From positions 1 through 42,549 of the forward strand of contig CAVJRQ010000049.1 of the NCBI GenBank assembly GCA_963652075.1: DNA of 42,549 bases, given 5' to 3'. Under the pieces are notes generated by a model that made no database searches, had not been told where the DNA came from, and worked only from the letters and a program-made list of their open reading frames with translations. Source of the DNA: Phocaeicola_A sp963652075. GTDB lineage: Bacteria > Bacteroidota > Bacteroidia > Bacteroidales > Bacteroidaceae. The position numbers were made by a program, and so were the translations under genes. Every line of letters begins with the position of its first letter. Position 1 is the stretch's first letter. Below, piece by piece: positions 24,225-33,992 of this stretch.

Positions 24225-24232
24225 TACCTTTG
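24225..24232 (+). promoter_or_regulatory. Candidate -7 box for the SusC/SusD locus
   Basis: TACCTTTG is a full match to TAnnTTTG, 47 bases before the SusC start. No good TTTG element sits 19-21 bp upstream, so an activator or alternative sigma factor may be needed. I see no regulator gene next to the locus. Confidence 0.6.
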
Positions 24233-24278
24233 CCGATTATTTGAGGAGTCTGAATAATAATGAGATTATAACTATTGT

Positions 24279-27200
24279 ATGCGAAAAAGACGATTTTATT
24301 TAAATGCCTGGCATAGAATTATAGTTAGTTGTTGTTTTGCATCTGTCTCTTTCTGCCCGATATTCGCCCAAAACGGCATCGGGGGGGGTGAGAAACAGGT
24401 TGACAAACAGAAACTTGAAGTCAGGAGAGATACGATTCGAGGCGTGGTTCTCGACAAGGAAGGCAAAGAACTGATGATTGGTGCCACGGTCGTCGTGGAG
24501 GGTACGACAAACGCCGTCATCACCGATATTGACGGGCGCTTCTCGTTGCCGGTAAAGAAGGAAGGATGCAACATCGTATTCTCGTTCATTGGTTACAAGA
24601 AAGTCACGCTACACTATGACGGAAACAATTCGTCAGCCTTTTCAAGAATTATGATGGAATCGGATGCCGTCAACATGAAAGATGTTGTCGTGACCGGTAT
24701 CTATCAACGTAAGAAGGAGAGCTTTACGGGTTCATCAACCACCTTCAAGGGGGAGGAACTCAAAAGCGTGGGTGCGCAGAATGTGCTTCAGAGCTTGAAG
24801 ACCCTCGACCCCTCGTTCAAGATAGTGGAAAACAACTTGGCCGGGTCTAACCCGAACGCCACGCCGGACGTGGAGATACGCGGCAAATCCAGTGTGGCTG
24901 GCCTCAAGGAAGAGTATGGCTCAGACCCCAATCAGCCCCTCTTTATATTGGACGGGTTCGAGACGACACTCGAAACCGTAATGAACCTCAACATGAACCG
25001 GGTGGCTTCTGTCACGTTGCTCAAGGATGCCGCCTCCACGGCAATCTACGGTTCGAAAGCCGCCAACGGTGTAGTCGTCATCGAGACGAAAGCCCCTGTC
25101 AACGGGAAGCTGCAAATTTCCTACAAGGGAGACTATAGCGTCGAGGTGGCTGACCTGACGGACTACAATCTGATGAACTCCCGCGAGAAACTGGAGTTCG
25201 AACGGTTGGCTGGTGTGTACAAAGACAATACAGGCAACGCCTTTAACCAGATAAAACTGGATGACCTCTACAACTCGCGTCTTCGGGATATTGAACAGGG
25301 CGTGGACACCTATTGGCTGAGCGTCCCCCTGCGCACGGGTTTCACCCATAAGCACAACCTCTACGCAGAGGGTGGAGAGGGGAATATCCGCTACGGACTG
25401 GGGTTGAACTACGGCATGGTAAACGGCGTGATGAAAGGTTCTGACCGGGAAACCATCGGTGGAAACCTCGACTTGATTTACCGTACGGGCAAGTTTCAGT
25501 TCAGCAACAAACTCTCCATTGATTACTTGGAAACGAACGACCCTGCCGTTTCCTTCTCTGAATATGCGCAGGCGAATCCCTACTATAAGAAATACGGAGA
25601 GGATGGAAAGATAAACAAATATCTCTACTACCCTGAGGACGGACTGGATGACAACCCCGTCTCGAATCCGCTTTGGAACTCCCATCTCAATAACTACGAC
25701 CAAGGTCAAAGGATAGGCTTCACCAATAACTTCATCGCCGAATGGTTCGCCACGGGCGACTTGCGCTTCCGGGGCAAGTTCGGTTTCACCAAGTATGACG
25801 ATACGCAAGACACTCGTCTCTCTCCCCAACACACCGATTTCGACGATAAGGACGACACGCAGAAAGGTTCCTTTACCCATAGCCTGCAAAAATATCTCTA
25901 CTATGAGGGAGACCTCTCCGCAACGTATGGCAAGCTCTTCGCCGGCAAACATCAGGTAAACGCCGTGCTCGGGTTCAACTTCAGCAACACGACGAGCAAG
26001 ACCAACGGCTATTCCGCCACGGGCTTCACCGACGACCAGTTTGCGGCACCCTCCTTTGCGAACAACTATCCTGACGGAGGGAAGCCAAGCTATACCGAAA
26101 GCGTGAAACACGCTTCGAGCTTCTATCTCAATGGTGGATACGCCTACGACGGACGTTACCTGTTCGACTTCAACCTGCGTAACGATGGAGCCTCGATGTT
26201 CGGGACTGACAACCGTTTCCGTACTACTTGGTCGGTCGGCTTAGGATGGAACGTACACAATGAAAAGTGGATGCAGGACAATGAACTCTTCCAACTGCTG
26301 AAGCTGCGTGCCTCGGTAGGAAATCCGGGTAACCAGAACTTCTCCGCCTATCAGGCCTATACCACTTACGTGTTCAACAGCTCGATGAGCAATGTCTTCG
26401 GCACGGGTGTTATAGTCAATGCTTTGGGAAACAAAGACCTGGCTTGGCAGGAAACCATCAATTACAATATTGGCGCGGACATCACCACGTTGAACCAACG
26501 CCTGAACCTGACGCTCGACTACTACATCAAAAATACAGACCCCTTGCTGGCTGTCATCACCACTCCGGGATCGATGGGCGTTACCAGCGAAGCCCTGAAC
26601 GCTGGAACACAAAGAACCAGAGGTTGGGAGGCGACAATCAAGTTTTCGCCAATCTATCAGCCCGAAGAACGCATCAACTGGAACATTTCATTGAGTGCGA
26701 CCCATTCCCGCTCTGAATACGCCGACATCGGCAACGCCTTCAGTGCGCTGAATGAAAGCGGAAAGTCGTCGCTCCACAACACGACGCGCTACTATGACGG
26801 AGGCAGCCCCACGGCTATCTGGGCAGTCCGTTCCGCAGGCATTGACCCTGCCACCGGAAAAGAACTCTTTATCAAAAAGGACGGCACCTATTCGTTTACC
26901 TACGACACGGATGACGAAGTGGTGTGCGGTGACACGGAGCCCGATGTGGAAGGCTTGCTGGGTACGACCTTCTATTACAAAGGATTGTCGTTCAGCTGTT
27001 ATTTCCGCTACGAACTGGGTGGACAAGAGTTCAACAGCTCGCTCTTCGACAAGGTGGAGAACATCAGCACGTCCGATGTCTACAACAACCAGGACCGTCG
27101 TGCCCTGTACGACCGTTGGAGCGTGAACAACCGCAACGCCCGGTTTAAGGGAATCTCCATGGTGCAGAAGACGGATAAATCCTCCCGCTTCGTCATGGAC

Positions 27201-27398
27201 GACAACACGGTCACCTGCGAATCGGTAAGCGTCGGCTACGAATTCCCGACAGCCATCGCCACGAAGCTGGGCATGCAAGCCTTGTCCGTACAGGCCAACA
27301 TGAACGACATTTTCCGTTGGTCTACCATCAAGGCGGAGCGGGGAATCAACTATCCGTACGCCAGAACCATATCGTTCTCTATTGGCGCAACATTCTAA
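24279..27398 (+). CDS. SusC-family TonB-dependent outer-membrane transporter
   Basis: A 1039-residue outer-membrane barrel that imports a nutrient using energy passed on by TonB. It has a signal peptide (cleavage near FAQ, residue 31), a CarboxypepD_reg-like domain (about 52-130, IRGVVLDKEGKEL then FSFIGYKK), a TonB-box-like segment MKDVVVTGIYQ, the plug domain (about 145-270, with LKDAASTAIYGSKAANGVVV) and a 22-strand-type barrel ending in FSIGATF. The SusD partner follows after 15 bases. Eight consecutive G at codons 35-37 lie just past the signal peptide, so slippage there would truncate the protein. The substrate is probably not a simple glycan, since no glycoside hydrolase is present; an oligopeptide is possible. 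Confidence 0.95.
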   Translation: MRKRRFYLNAWHRIIVSCCFASVSFCPIFAQNGIGGGEKQVDKQKLEVRRDTIRGVVLDKEGKELMIGATVVVEGTTNAVITDIDGRFSLPVKKEGCNIVFSFIGYKKVTLHYDGNNSSAFSRIMMESDAVNMKDVVVTGIYQRKKESFTGSSTTFKGEELKSVGAQNVLQSLKTLDPSFKIVENNLAGSNPNATPDVEIRGKSSVAGLKEEYGSDPNQPLFILDGFETTLETVMNLNMNRVASVTLLKDAASTAIYGSKAANGVVVIETKAPVNGKLQISYKGDYSVEVADLTDYNLMNSREKLEFERLAGVYKDNTGNAFNQIKLDDLYNSRLRDIEQGVDTYWLSVPLRTGFTHKHNLYAEGGEGNIRYGLGLNYGMVNGVMKGSDRETIGGNLDLIYRTGKFQFSNKLSIDYLETNDPAVSFSEYAQANPYYKKYGEDGKINKYLYYPEDGLDDNPVSNPLWNSHLNNYDQGQRIGFTNNFIAEWFATGDLRFRGKFGFTKYDDTQDTRLSPQHTDFDDKDDTQKGSFTHSLQKYLYYEGDLSATYGKLFAGKHQVNAVLGFNFSNTTSKTNGYSATGFTDDQFAAPSFANNYPDGGKPSYTESVKHASSFYLNGGYAYDGRYLFDFNLRNDGASMFGTDNRFRTTWSVGLGWNVHNEKWMQDNELFQLLKLRASVGNPGNQNFSAYQAYTTYVFNSSMSNVFGTGVIVNALGNKDLAWQETINYNIGADITTLNQRLNLTLDYYIKNTDPLLAVITTPGSMGVTSEALNAGTQRTRGWEATIKFSPIYQPEERINWNISLSATHSRSEYADIGNAFSALNESGKSSLHNTTRYYDGGSPTAIWAVRSAGIDPATGKELFIKKDGTYSFTYDTDDEVVCGDTEPDVEGLLGTTFYYKGLSFSCYFRYELGGQEFNSSLFDKVENISTSDVYNNQDRRALYDRWSVNNRNARFKGISMVQKTDKSSRFVMDDNTVTCESVSVGYEFPTAIATKLGMQALSVQANMNDIFRWSTIKAERGINYPYARTISFSIGATF
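24381..24388 (+). repeat. G8 homopolymer tract at the 5' end of the SusC gene
   Basis: Eight consecutive G encode Gly-Gly-Gly at codons 35-37, between the signal peptide and the regulatory domain. Tracts of this kind are prone to slipped-strand mispairing. Gain or loss of one G would shift the frame before any functional domain. Confidence 0.9.
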
Positions 27399-27413
27399 AA
27401 ACAGAAGACACAG

Positions 27414-28868
27414 ATGATGAAAAGAATAGTTTATATCATTGCAATAGCGTTCAGTTCGCTCATTGCCTCCTGTAGCGACTGGTTGGAGGTGAAGCCTTAC
27501 GACAAAATCTCGGAAGACGAACTGCAACAGAGCGAGGAAGGTTATCAGAAAATGCTCAACGGCATCTACATCGACCTCAACAGCGATGCCCTCTATGGAC
27601 AAACGCTCGGCGTGGAAATGGTGGAGGTCATGGGCGGTGCCTACGTCATCGGCACGGACAACAGTGTGTGGGGCAACTACAAGGACTTGTCTTCCTACCA
27701 GTATGGAACCGAGTATTGGCGCGACCGCCTCGACCAAACCTGGAACAAAGCCTATGCGTTGATTCTCAACTGCAACAAGATTCTGGAATCGATAGACAAC
27801 AATCAGTCGTTGTTTTCCTCAGTTAACTACTACGTCATCAAAGGAGAGGCTTTGGCGTTGCGTGCCATGCTGCACTTTGATATGCTCCGCCTCTTTGGGC
27901 CGGTCTACTCCAAGGACAGTCAGAAAACCGCCATTCCCTATTACAGGCAGGTGACCAATACGCCGGAGGAGATTCTCTCCGCCGAAGAGGTAATGAACAG
28001 GGTAACAACCGACTTGGAAGAGGCACGCCTGTTGTTGGCCAACGACCCCGTAAAGACGGACGGCACGATGATGAGCTCCTCGCAGGACGGCACGAGCAAT
28101 TTCCTGCGCTACCGCGCGCTGCGTCTCAACTACTACGCCGTGGAGGGACTTTTGGCACGTGCCTACCTCTACATGGGCGACAAGACGAATGCTTTCAAGT
28201 ACGCTTCGGATGTCATCAAGGCCGTAGACGCCGGCATCTTCCCCTTTGTGGACAAGAGCTTGGTTATCGGTTCACCTTCCGACCCCGACCGGATTTTCTC
28301 GTCCGAGGTACTCTTTGCCTTGAGCAATACCAGTCGTGGCAACCTGTTTAAGAACTTCTACGACCCGTCACGTCTACCCAACTTTGTCTTCCGTATGGAC
28401 AACAGCTTGATGGACAATCTGGTCTTTGGCGGAGCTACGGCAACCGGAGGCTTTCAGGACGACTATCGTTACCGTGCCTGCTGGATTGCTACCGGGAGCA
28501 ACCGCTACTTCTACAAATACCAAGACATGGTGGCTACCGGAAGCATACAGAACACGATGATACCGATGCTCCGGATGGGCGAAATGTTCTTGATTGCGGC
28601 GGAGAGCCAAAGCGATGATTTAAGTTCCGGCACAGCGTATGTCAACGCCTTGAGGCGTAACCGCGGAGTCTCCAACCTGTCGGCATTGAACGCTGACCTG
28701 TTGAAGTATGAGTATATCCGTGAGCTCTATGGCGAAGGACAGTTGTTCTTCCTCTACAAACGGCTTTACAGTGACATCATCACTTCGTCGAGCAGTAGCA
28801 AGAACACCAAAGCGAGCGATTTGGTCTTCGTCGTTCCATTGCCCGACACGGAGACGGAAAACAGATAG
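27414..28868 (+). CDS. SusD-family surface lipoprotein
   Basis: This substrate-binding lipoprotein caps its SusC transporter like a lid. It is 484 residues, with lipobox LIASC and Cys21 followed by SDWLEVKP, the usual start of mature SusD proteins. The N-terminal TPR-like helices (YNKAYALILNCNKILESID, KGEALALRAMLHFDMLRLFG) and the C-terminal SusD/RagB part (RMGEMFLIAAESQ, LKYEYIRELYGEGQLFFLYKR) are clear. Two ATGs stand side by side (27414, 27417). It is translated from the same transcript as the SusC gene. The arrangement resembles peptide-importing SusCD and RagAB systems more than glycan loci; that is inference from the neighbouring lipoproteins. Confidence 0.95.
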   Translation: MMKRIVYIIAIAFSSLIASCSDWLEVKPYDKISEDELQQSEEGYQKMLNGIYIDLNSDALYGQTLGVEMVEVMGGAYVIGTDNSVWGNYKDLSSYQYGTEYWRDRLDQTWNKAYALILNCNKILESIDNNQSLFSSVNYYVIKGEALALRAMLHFDMLRLFGPVYSKDSQKTAIPYYRQVTNTPEEILSAEEVMNRVTTDLEEARLLLANDPVKTDGTMMSSSQDGTSNFLRYRALRLNYYAVEGLLARAYLYMGDKTNAFKYASDVIKAVDAGIFPFVDKSLVIGSPSDPDRIFSSEVLFALSNTSRGNLFKNFYDPSRLPNFVFRMDNSLMDNLVFGGATATGGFQDDYRYRACWIATGSNRYFYKYQDMVATGSIQNTMIPMLRMGEMFLIAAESQSDDLSSGTAYVNALRRNRGVSNLSALNADLLKYEYIRELYGEGQLFFLYKRLYSDIITSSSSSKNTKASDLVFVVPLPDTETENR

Positions 28869-28892
28869 TTCCCACTAAATAAACACGAGCAC

Positions 28893-29657
28893 ATGAAACA
28901 CGGAATGAAAACATACATTACGGTAGCGGTGGCAGCAATGGCTCTCGGGGCGTGTAGCGAACAGACACCGGACCTCTTTCAGCAGATTGACGGAATCTAC
29001 TTCAACAACCGTACCGACACGAACATACTGGAGGATTCAACGGGTGTCACCTTCGTTTATCAGAAAGGCGATGAGATGGAAGTCTCCGTCCGGATACAGC
29101 TTCTCGGCCGTCCTACCGACACGCCGCGTGAGATTGACCTGACCGTCTCTTCGGATGACGCGACGGAAGGCACGGACTACGTCTTGCCGGAGAAGGCGGA
29201 GATGCCTGCCGGTGAAACCACCTATGACTATGTGGTGACACTGAAACGTACGGCCATCCTCAAAACACAGGACAAACATCTGACGTTCACGTTGCGACCC
29301 AACGCCAACTTTACCTTGCCCGTGACGCAGGAAACTACGTCCACCGGCGAAGCGGTGACTACTACGGAATATAAGCTGACCTTTTCCGACCAGTTTACCA
29401 CAGCTCCCAAGGCATGGGAAAAAGGTTTGTTGGGCGAGTTCTCCCAACAGAAGTTCGAGTTGGCTTGCTCTGTGCTGGATCTCGACCCTGCGGACTTCAA
29501 TGACAGCTCGAAGATGACACTCGCCATGCAGTCGTATATCAGTGCCGAGATGCAGAGCTATGTGAAGCAACAGGAGACATTGAAGAATAGCGGACAGAGC
29601 TATGACCTGAACGCTTTCGACAGCAAGGGCAACGCACTCGTCTTCGCCGATAATTAA
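28893..29657 (+). CDS. DUF4843-type surface lipoprotein
   Basis: A 254-residue lipoprotein: signal peptide with lipobox LGAC and Cys21 (19 bases of signal region choice remain open because ATG 28905 is also possible), then SEQTPD. The middle (DGIYFNN, RIQLLGRP, IDLTVSSDDATEGTDYVLP) has the text typical of the DUF4843 family, a Calx-beta-like or Ig-like beta-sandwich found beside SusC/SusD pairs. It lies 24 bases after the SusD gene. By analogy with SusCD complexes that carry extra lipoproteins, it is probably an accessory surface subunit that helps bind substrate. Its biochemical role is not known to me. Confidence 0.85.
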   Translation: MKHGMKTYITVAVAAMALGACSEQTPDLFQQIDGIYFNNRTDTNILEDSTGVTFVYQKGDEMEVSVRIQLLGRPTDTPREIDLTVSSDDATEGTDYVLPEKAEMPAGETTYDYVVTLKRTAILKTQDKHLTFTLRPNANFTLPVTQETTSTGEAVTTTEYKLTFSDQFTTAPKAWEKGLLGEFSQQKFELACSVLDLDPADFNDSSKMTLAMQSYISAEMQSYVKQQETLKNSGQSYDLNAFDSKGNALVFADN

Positions 29658-29675
29658 CGTGTAAAACAAGAGACT

Positions 29676-31235
29676 ATGACAAGAAAAACATTACATACAC
29701 TTCTGCTTCTCCTCGTTCAGGCATTGTTCCTTTGGAGCTGCTCTCAAGACAAGGGGAACTACGACTATCACCCTCTCAACGAACCGGACATTACGGGAGT
29801 TGATGAAACCCTGTCCGTACTGATTCACGATATGATCGACCTCGACCCTTCGATGGGAGACCACATTACGAACCTCGAAGCCTATGATTATGAGTGGAAG
29901 GTCATCAACAACGCCGATGAATATGAAGAGACGGTTTTGGCGAACGAGAAACACCTCTACCAGGAAGTGACGCTCAACGCCGGTAAGTACACGCTCTATT
30001 TTACGGCAACCGATAAGGAGTCCGGACTTTTCTGGCGCACGAGCTATTCACTCACCGTGAGCGACTCGTCGTCCGAGGGATGGATGGTGCTTTGCGAGGA
30101 AGATGGTAGGGCAAGGCTTGACATCATTTCCGACATAACCGGGAAAACCTATCAGGATGTGCTCAGTGCCAACGGCATGCCGGCCCTGAACCAGCCGTAT
30201 GCCATTCAGTTCGTTCCTAACTGCGGTCACAGTGATTCCCCTTTCTATCTCTTCACCGCCGACGGTGCGACCCGCTTGTCGAAGAACAACTTTGCTTGGC
30301 AGAAGGATTATGCGTTCAAATATGAAGTGGCCAAATCACTCGACCTCCACCCGAGGAGCATGGTTTGCGACCAAAGCGGCATCCTGCGGGCTTGCGTGAG
30401 TGACGGCTATGTCTACACGGCATCCAATATGGGCATACAGGGACTGTTTGCCGCGGCAAACAAACAACCCGTACTGGCACCCTACGTCGGAGCGAATGTC
30501 GGCGCTACCTCCTACGCTTCCGTCTACCTGTTGTACGATGACGAGAACAAGTGCTTTATGTCCTGCTGTCCTTTCCTGATAAATCTCTCCCTCTCTGATG
30601 CCAACTATCATACGATGGAGGAGATGGAGAGTATCGCTACGGGCTACAAGGGCAGCGACATGGTGACCGGCACGGCTTTCGATGATTATCCCCAAGGGTT
30701 GGACTTCGTCTATATGGAGAATACCAAATACGACCCGGGTAACGCCAAGATGGGTATCACCTATACCATCCTGCGCGACGGAAGTCATTACTATCTGTAC
30801 GGAATACAGCTGGGCGACATGTTGACCTACGCCGATTGTTCGTACGTGTTGGGAAAAGCCTATTATGGAGACCTGAGTGATTGTACGGACATCGCCAAAG
30901 CGTCCCGCTTCGCGTTCAGTTCCCTGAGAAACTACATGTACTACGCCGTGGAGGGCACCGTTTACCGGGTTAACCTCTCGGAGAAACCGCTGAAGGCGGA
31001 GAAACAGTTTACGCTCAATGGAGAGACCGTCACGCTGATGAAGTTCAATCTGTATCAGAATTCGTCGAGCAACCACGACTATGACCTGGTTGTTGGCTCT
31101 TTGAACAATAAGGTCGGAACGCTTCGTATCTACGACGGAATGGAGACGGAGGGCGACTTCTCTAAGGTGACTCCCGTTGTCCATACGGGCTTCGCCCAAA
31201 TTGTGGATGCCACTTATCGCGAACGTACAAATTAA
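29676..31235 (+). CDS. PKD-like family surface lipoprotein
   Basis: A 519-residue lipoprotein with lipobox LWSC (Cys22) followed by SQDKGNYDY, the usual opening of the Bacteroidetes PKD-like family that accompanies SusC/SusD and DUF4843 genes. An Ig/PKD-like domain (about 40-130, YDYEWKVINN) precedes a longer C-terminal region rich in beta strands that could be a propeller. The acidic residues right after the Cys fit a surface-export signal. It lies 18 bases after the DUF4843 gene. It is probably the second accessory surface subunit of the uptake complex; the ligand is unknown. Confidence 0.85.
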   Translation: MTRKTLHTLLLLLVQALFLWSCSQDKGNYDYHPLNEPDITGVDETLSVLIHDMIDLDPSMGDHITNLEAYDYEWKVINNADEYEETVLANEKHLYQEVTLNAGKYTLYFTATDKESGLFWRTSYSLTVSDSSSEGWMVLCEEDGRARLDIISDITGKTYQDVLSANGMPALNQPYAIQFVPNCGHSDSPFYLFTADGATRLSKNNFAWQKDYAFKYEVAKSLDLHPRSMVCDQSGILRACVSDGYVYTASNMGIQGLFAAANKQPVLAPYVGANVGATSYASVYLLYDDENKCFMSCCPFLINLSLSDANYHTMEEMESIATGYKGSDMVTGTAFDDYPQGLDFVYMENTKYDPGNAKMGITYTILRDGSHYYLYGIQLGDMLTYADCSYVLGKAYYGDLSDCTDIAKASRFAFSSLRNYMYYAVEGTVYRVNLSEKPLKAEKQFTLNGETVTLMKFNLYQNSSSNHDYDLVVGSLNNKVGTLRIYDGMETEGDFSKVTPVVHTGFAQIVDATYRERTN

Positions 31236-31254
31236 TCCCTTAACGCACACAACT

Positions 31255-32610
31255 ATGAAACTGAATAACAAACTAACTATATTGGCCTTGTTCTTCCTGT
31301 TGATAGGGGCAAAGGCTTTGGCCTCTGATATTACGGTTAAGTTCGAGGTCAAGAATCCTCTTTTGACCAACGTTGTACTGGTCTACCACCAGAGCGTAAA
31401 CGAGTTTGCCCTCCTCAATGGAGAAGCTACGGCACGGTTGGAAGAGATGGATGCCCTCTATGCCAAGGTCTACTATGGAGAGAAGAATAAGGAGGTTTAC
31501 CTGCAGAAGGGGGATGAGGTTACCATCTCCTTTGACGCCAATGACTTCGACAACACCTTCACTGTGAAAGGCGGCAACGAGAAGGCGGTTGATTACCTGA
31601 ACAAGATACGGTTGACCAACCTCCCCGACGAGAGCTACGCTCTTGGCTGGGAAGCGTTCAAAAAAGCGGTGACGGACAAGATGGCTTCGATGAAACGTCT
31701 CCTAAAGGCACACGGCTTCGCATCCGACGACAAGTTCCGACGGATGGAGGAGGGGAGAATCACTTACTTCTACGCCAACGCTTTCCTGATGTACCCCGTG
31801 AGCCACCTTTACCTTACGCGGGATACCACGCTGGTTCTCGGTAAGGACTATTACAATACCCTCAAGAAGTATGTCAAGGAAGATGCCGACTTGGTCGACA
31901 TTGACGAGTATCGCAACTATATGGTCGAAACTTCCCATGTGCTGGACGAGGCAGGGAAAGAGATTCGCCAGTTCTATCCCAAGACGTTGGCGGAGATGAG
32001 CTACATGGGGGAACATTTCAAAAACCAGAAGGTGCGCGAAACCTTGGTTCATCACGTGGCGTTCACCTATGTGGAGTGTAATGGTACGGAAGGAATAGAC
32101 GACTTGAAGAACCTGTACTACACGTACGTGACCTCACCGCATCTGAACGCCCTCTTCAAACAGGCTTGCGACAAATGGGACAAGGCCGCCGTGGGTCGGC
32201 TTTCGCCCGATTTCGCCGGAGTGGAACTCGATGGCAGGCAACTCTCCCTGAAGGATTTCCGTGGCAAGTACATCTACATTGACATGTGGGCCACCTGGTG
32301 TGGACCTTGCCAGAAGGAACTCCCTTTCCTGAAGAAACTGGCGGAGAAGTTCGAGGGACGCAACATTGTCTTTCTCGGTCTCTCCATAGACGCGGACAAG
32401 GCGAAATGGGAGGCGCGCGTCAAGAGTGGCGAACTTTGCGGAACGCAACTTTATATAGGTAAAGGAAGCAAATTCCAGACGGACTATCGCATTAGCGGAA
32501 TCCCACGCTTCATCCTGATTGACCCAAACGGCCGCATTGTCAATCCCGACATGACCCGTCCGTCGAGCGAGGATACGGAAAAGATATTAAATGCCCAACC
32601 GGGACTGTAA
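31255..32610 (+). CDS. TlpA-like periplasmic thioredoxin with DUF4369-like N-terminal domain
   Basis: A 451-residue exported thiol oxidoreductase. I chose ATG 31255 because it gives a clean signal peptide (cleavage after KALA, residue 24) and avoids a 59-base overlap with the preceding gene. The N-terminal third is a DUF4369-like beta domain (VKFEVKNPLLTNVVLVYH, VYLQKGDEVTISFD), the middle is helical, and the C-terminal 140 residues are a thioredoxin fold with WATWCGPCQKELPF as active site. The signal has no lipobox, so the protein should be periplasmic. Its place behind the uptake genes suggests it reduces disulfides or thioesters in imported substrates, or helps fold the lipoproteins; which of these is not known. 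Confidence 0.9.
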   Translation: MKLNNKLTILALFFLLIGAKALASDITVKFEVKNPLLTNVVLVYHQSVNEFALLNGEATARLEEMDALYAKVYYGEKNKEVYLQKGDEVTISFDANDFDNTFTVKGGNEKAVDYLNKIRLTNLPDESYALGWEAFKKAVTDKMASMKRLLKAHGFASDDKFRRMEEGRITYFYANAFLMYPVSHLYLTRDTTLVLGKDYYNTLKKYVKEDADLVDIDEYRNYMVETSHVLDEAGKEIRQFYPKTLAEMSYMGEHFKNQKVRETLVHHVAFTYVECNGTEGIDDLKNLYYTYVTSPHLNALFKQACDKWDKAAVGRLSPDFAGVELDGRQLSLKDFRGKYIYIDMWATWCGPCQKELPFLKKLAEKFEGRNIVFLGLSIDADKAKWEARVKSGELCGTQLYIGKGSKFQTDYRISGIPRFILIDPNGRIVNPDMTRPSSEDTEKILNAQPGL

Positions 32611-32658
32611 TAAAGCGAGAGACTTATTAATTCATTTACTAATTCAATTTTAAACATT

Positions 32659-33990
32659 ATGAAGAAATTGATTTCAATGATGCTGACGATTTGCGCGGTG
32701 ATCGCGTTCTCAGCATGTTCGTCAGATGATGACAAGAACCCGATTACCAATCCTGTATGCCCCACATCGGCGAAGATTGGTTCGGAGGTGACTATTCAGG
32801 GAAGTGGTTTCAACTCTACGGAGCAAAGCATCTGGCTCAGACAAGAAGAAGGCAGTGTGGTGGAGAAGGTAGCGGCGACGATGACTACCAGTGGCGCAAC
32901 CTTCACCGTTCCTTATACCTTTAAGGAAGGCACGGTAGCTGTGGTTTTGAACGATGGCAAGAATGATTGGGAGTTGTGTTCTCTTACTCTTTTGGCCGCT
33001 GACAATCCGGTTTCTGCGATTAGCTTGTCCGAAGAAGTGGCTATGGCTGCCGGCCAGACCATCTCGGGTCTCGGTTTTGTGGAAGGCGATGTTATCCTTG
33101 TGGCTTCTTCAGACGATACGCCTGTCAGCCTCACTACGACCGTAACCGCTGACGGTGTTACGTTTGACGCGTCTCAGGTTAAGACAGAGGGCGACTGCGT
33201 AATTTCCCTTCAGCGCGGTCAGAGCCAGTGGGAGATTGGTAAAAGCTATTTCTATCAGCCCAGACGCATTGAGGGTATTTCCATTGCGGACAATACTATG
33301 ATTGCTATGTTTAAATCTTACTTTGAGATGACCGAGGATGTCTTGAAACTTACGGTTAACTATAACGAAGACGGTTCGTTGAAGTCTGTCACTTCAAACA
33401 GTAACCTTGGTTTTGAATTGACCTACAAGGACAAAACGGTTTCAACCGCTGACGGTCAGTATGTTTTCACCCTCGATGATCAGAAACGGGTTGTTAGCTG
33501 CGAAGGTGAGGATCCGTATACTGGAGAGTCGTATACTAACACATGGAGTTATGATGCGGACGGATACTTGACGAGTGTAAAGTCTTCATTGGATGGCATT
33601 CCGGCTTTGAGCTTGTCTTACACGGACAAGAATCTGTCTGCCTATAATCTGGGCAATGATAACAGTTTCACTACGGACAAGAGTATTCATTGTTGTCCGG
33701 GTACGGCGGATCCCGCTTTCTTGATGAACGCCTTCTTCTGGTTATTTAATCGTGACGACCTCTTCATCGGATTCCTCCTTAACCAGAACGTGAAGATTTC
33801 TTCGTATGTAGCGACGCAGATTCAAGCATATGATATGGACTTTAATACGGGGGGTGACATCACCGTGACGGCAGATATTGAAACTTCATTCAGCAACAAT
33901 GCGTTGACTCTGAAAACTACAGGTACAACCATATCTGGGGCTCAGGGTATGTACTCTAATACGGTTGTGGTAACTTACAAGAATAAGTAA
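32659..33990 (+). CDS. IPT/TIG-like surface lipoprotein with DUF4595-like C-terminal region
   Basis: A 443-residue lipoprotein, lipobox FSAC (Cys20) followed by SSDDDK, an acidic stretch typical of surface-exported Bacteroidetes lipoproteins. Residues about 35-110 resemble an IPT/TIG immunoglobulin-like domain (KIGSEVTIQGSGF), with a second weaker copy near 115-195 (AAGQTISGLGF). From about 200 the chain has repeated beta hairpins (LTVNYNEDGSLKSVT, TNTWSYDADGYLTSVKS) like DUF4595 proteins. The function is unknown. It follows the TlpA gene by 48 bases, but its codon use is clearly more AT-rich than its neighbours, which may mean separate acquisition or different expression. Confidence 0.8.
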   Translation: MKKLISMMLTICAVIAFSACSSDDDKNPITNPVCPTSAKIGSEVTIQGSGFNSTEQSIWLRQEEGSVVEKVAATMTTSGATFTVPYTFKEGTVAVVLNDGKNDWELCSLTLLAADNPVSAISLSEEVAMAAGQTISGLGFVEGDVILVASSDDTPVSLTTTVTADGVTFDASQVKTEGDCVISLQRGQSQWEIGKSYFYQPRRIEGISIADNTMIAMFKSYFEMTEDVLKLTVNYNEDGSLKSVTSNSNLGFELTYKDKTVSTADGQYVFTLDDQKRVVSCEGEDPYTGESYTNTWSYDADGYLTSVKSSLDGIPALSLSYTDKNLSAYNLGNDNSFTTDKSIHCCPGTADPAFLMNAFFWLFNRDDLFIGFLLNQNVKISSYVATQIQAYDMDFNTGGDITVTADIETSFSNNALTLKTTGTTISGAQGMYSNTVVVTYKNK

Positions 33991-33992
33991 CT

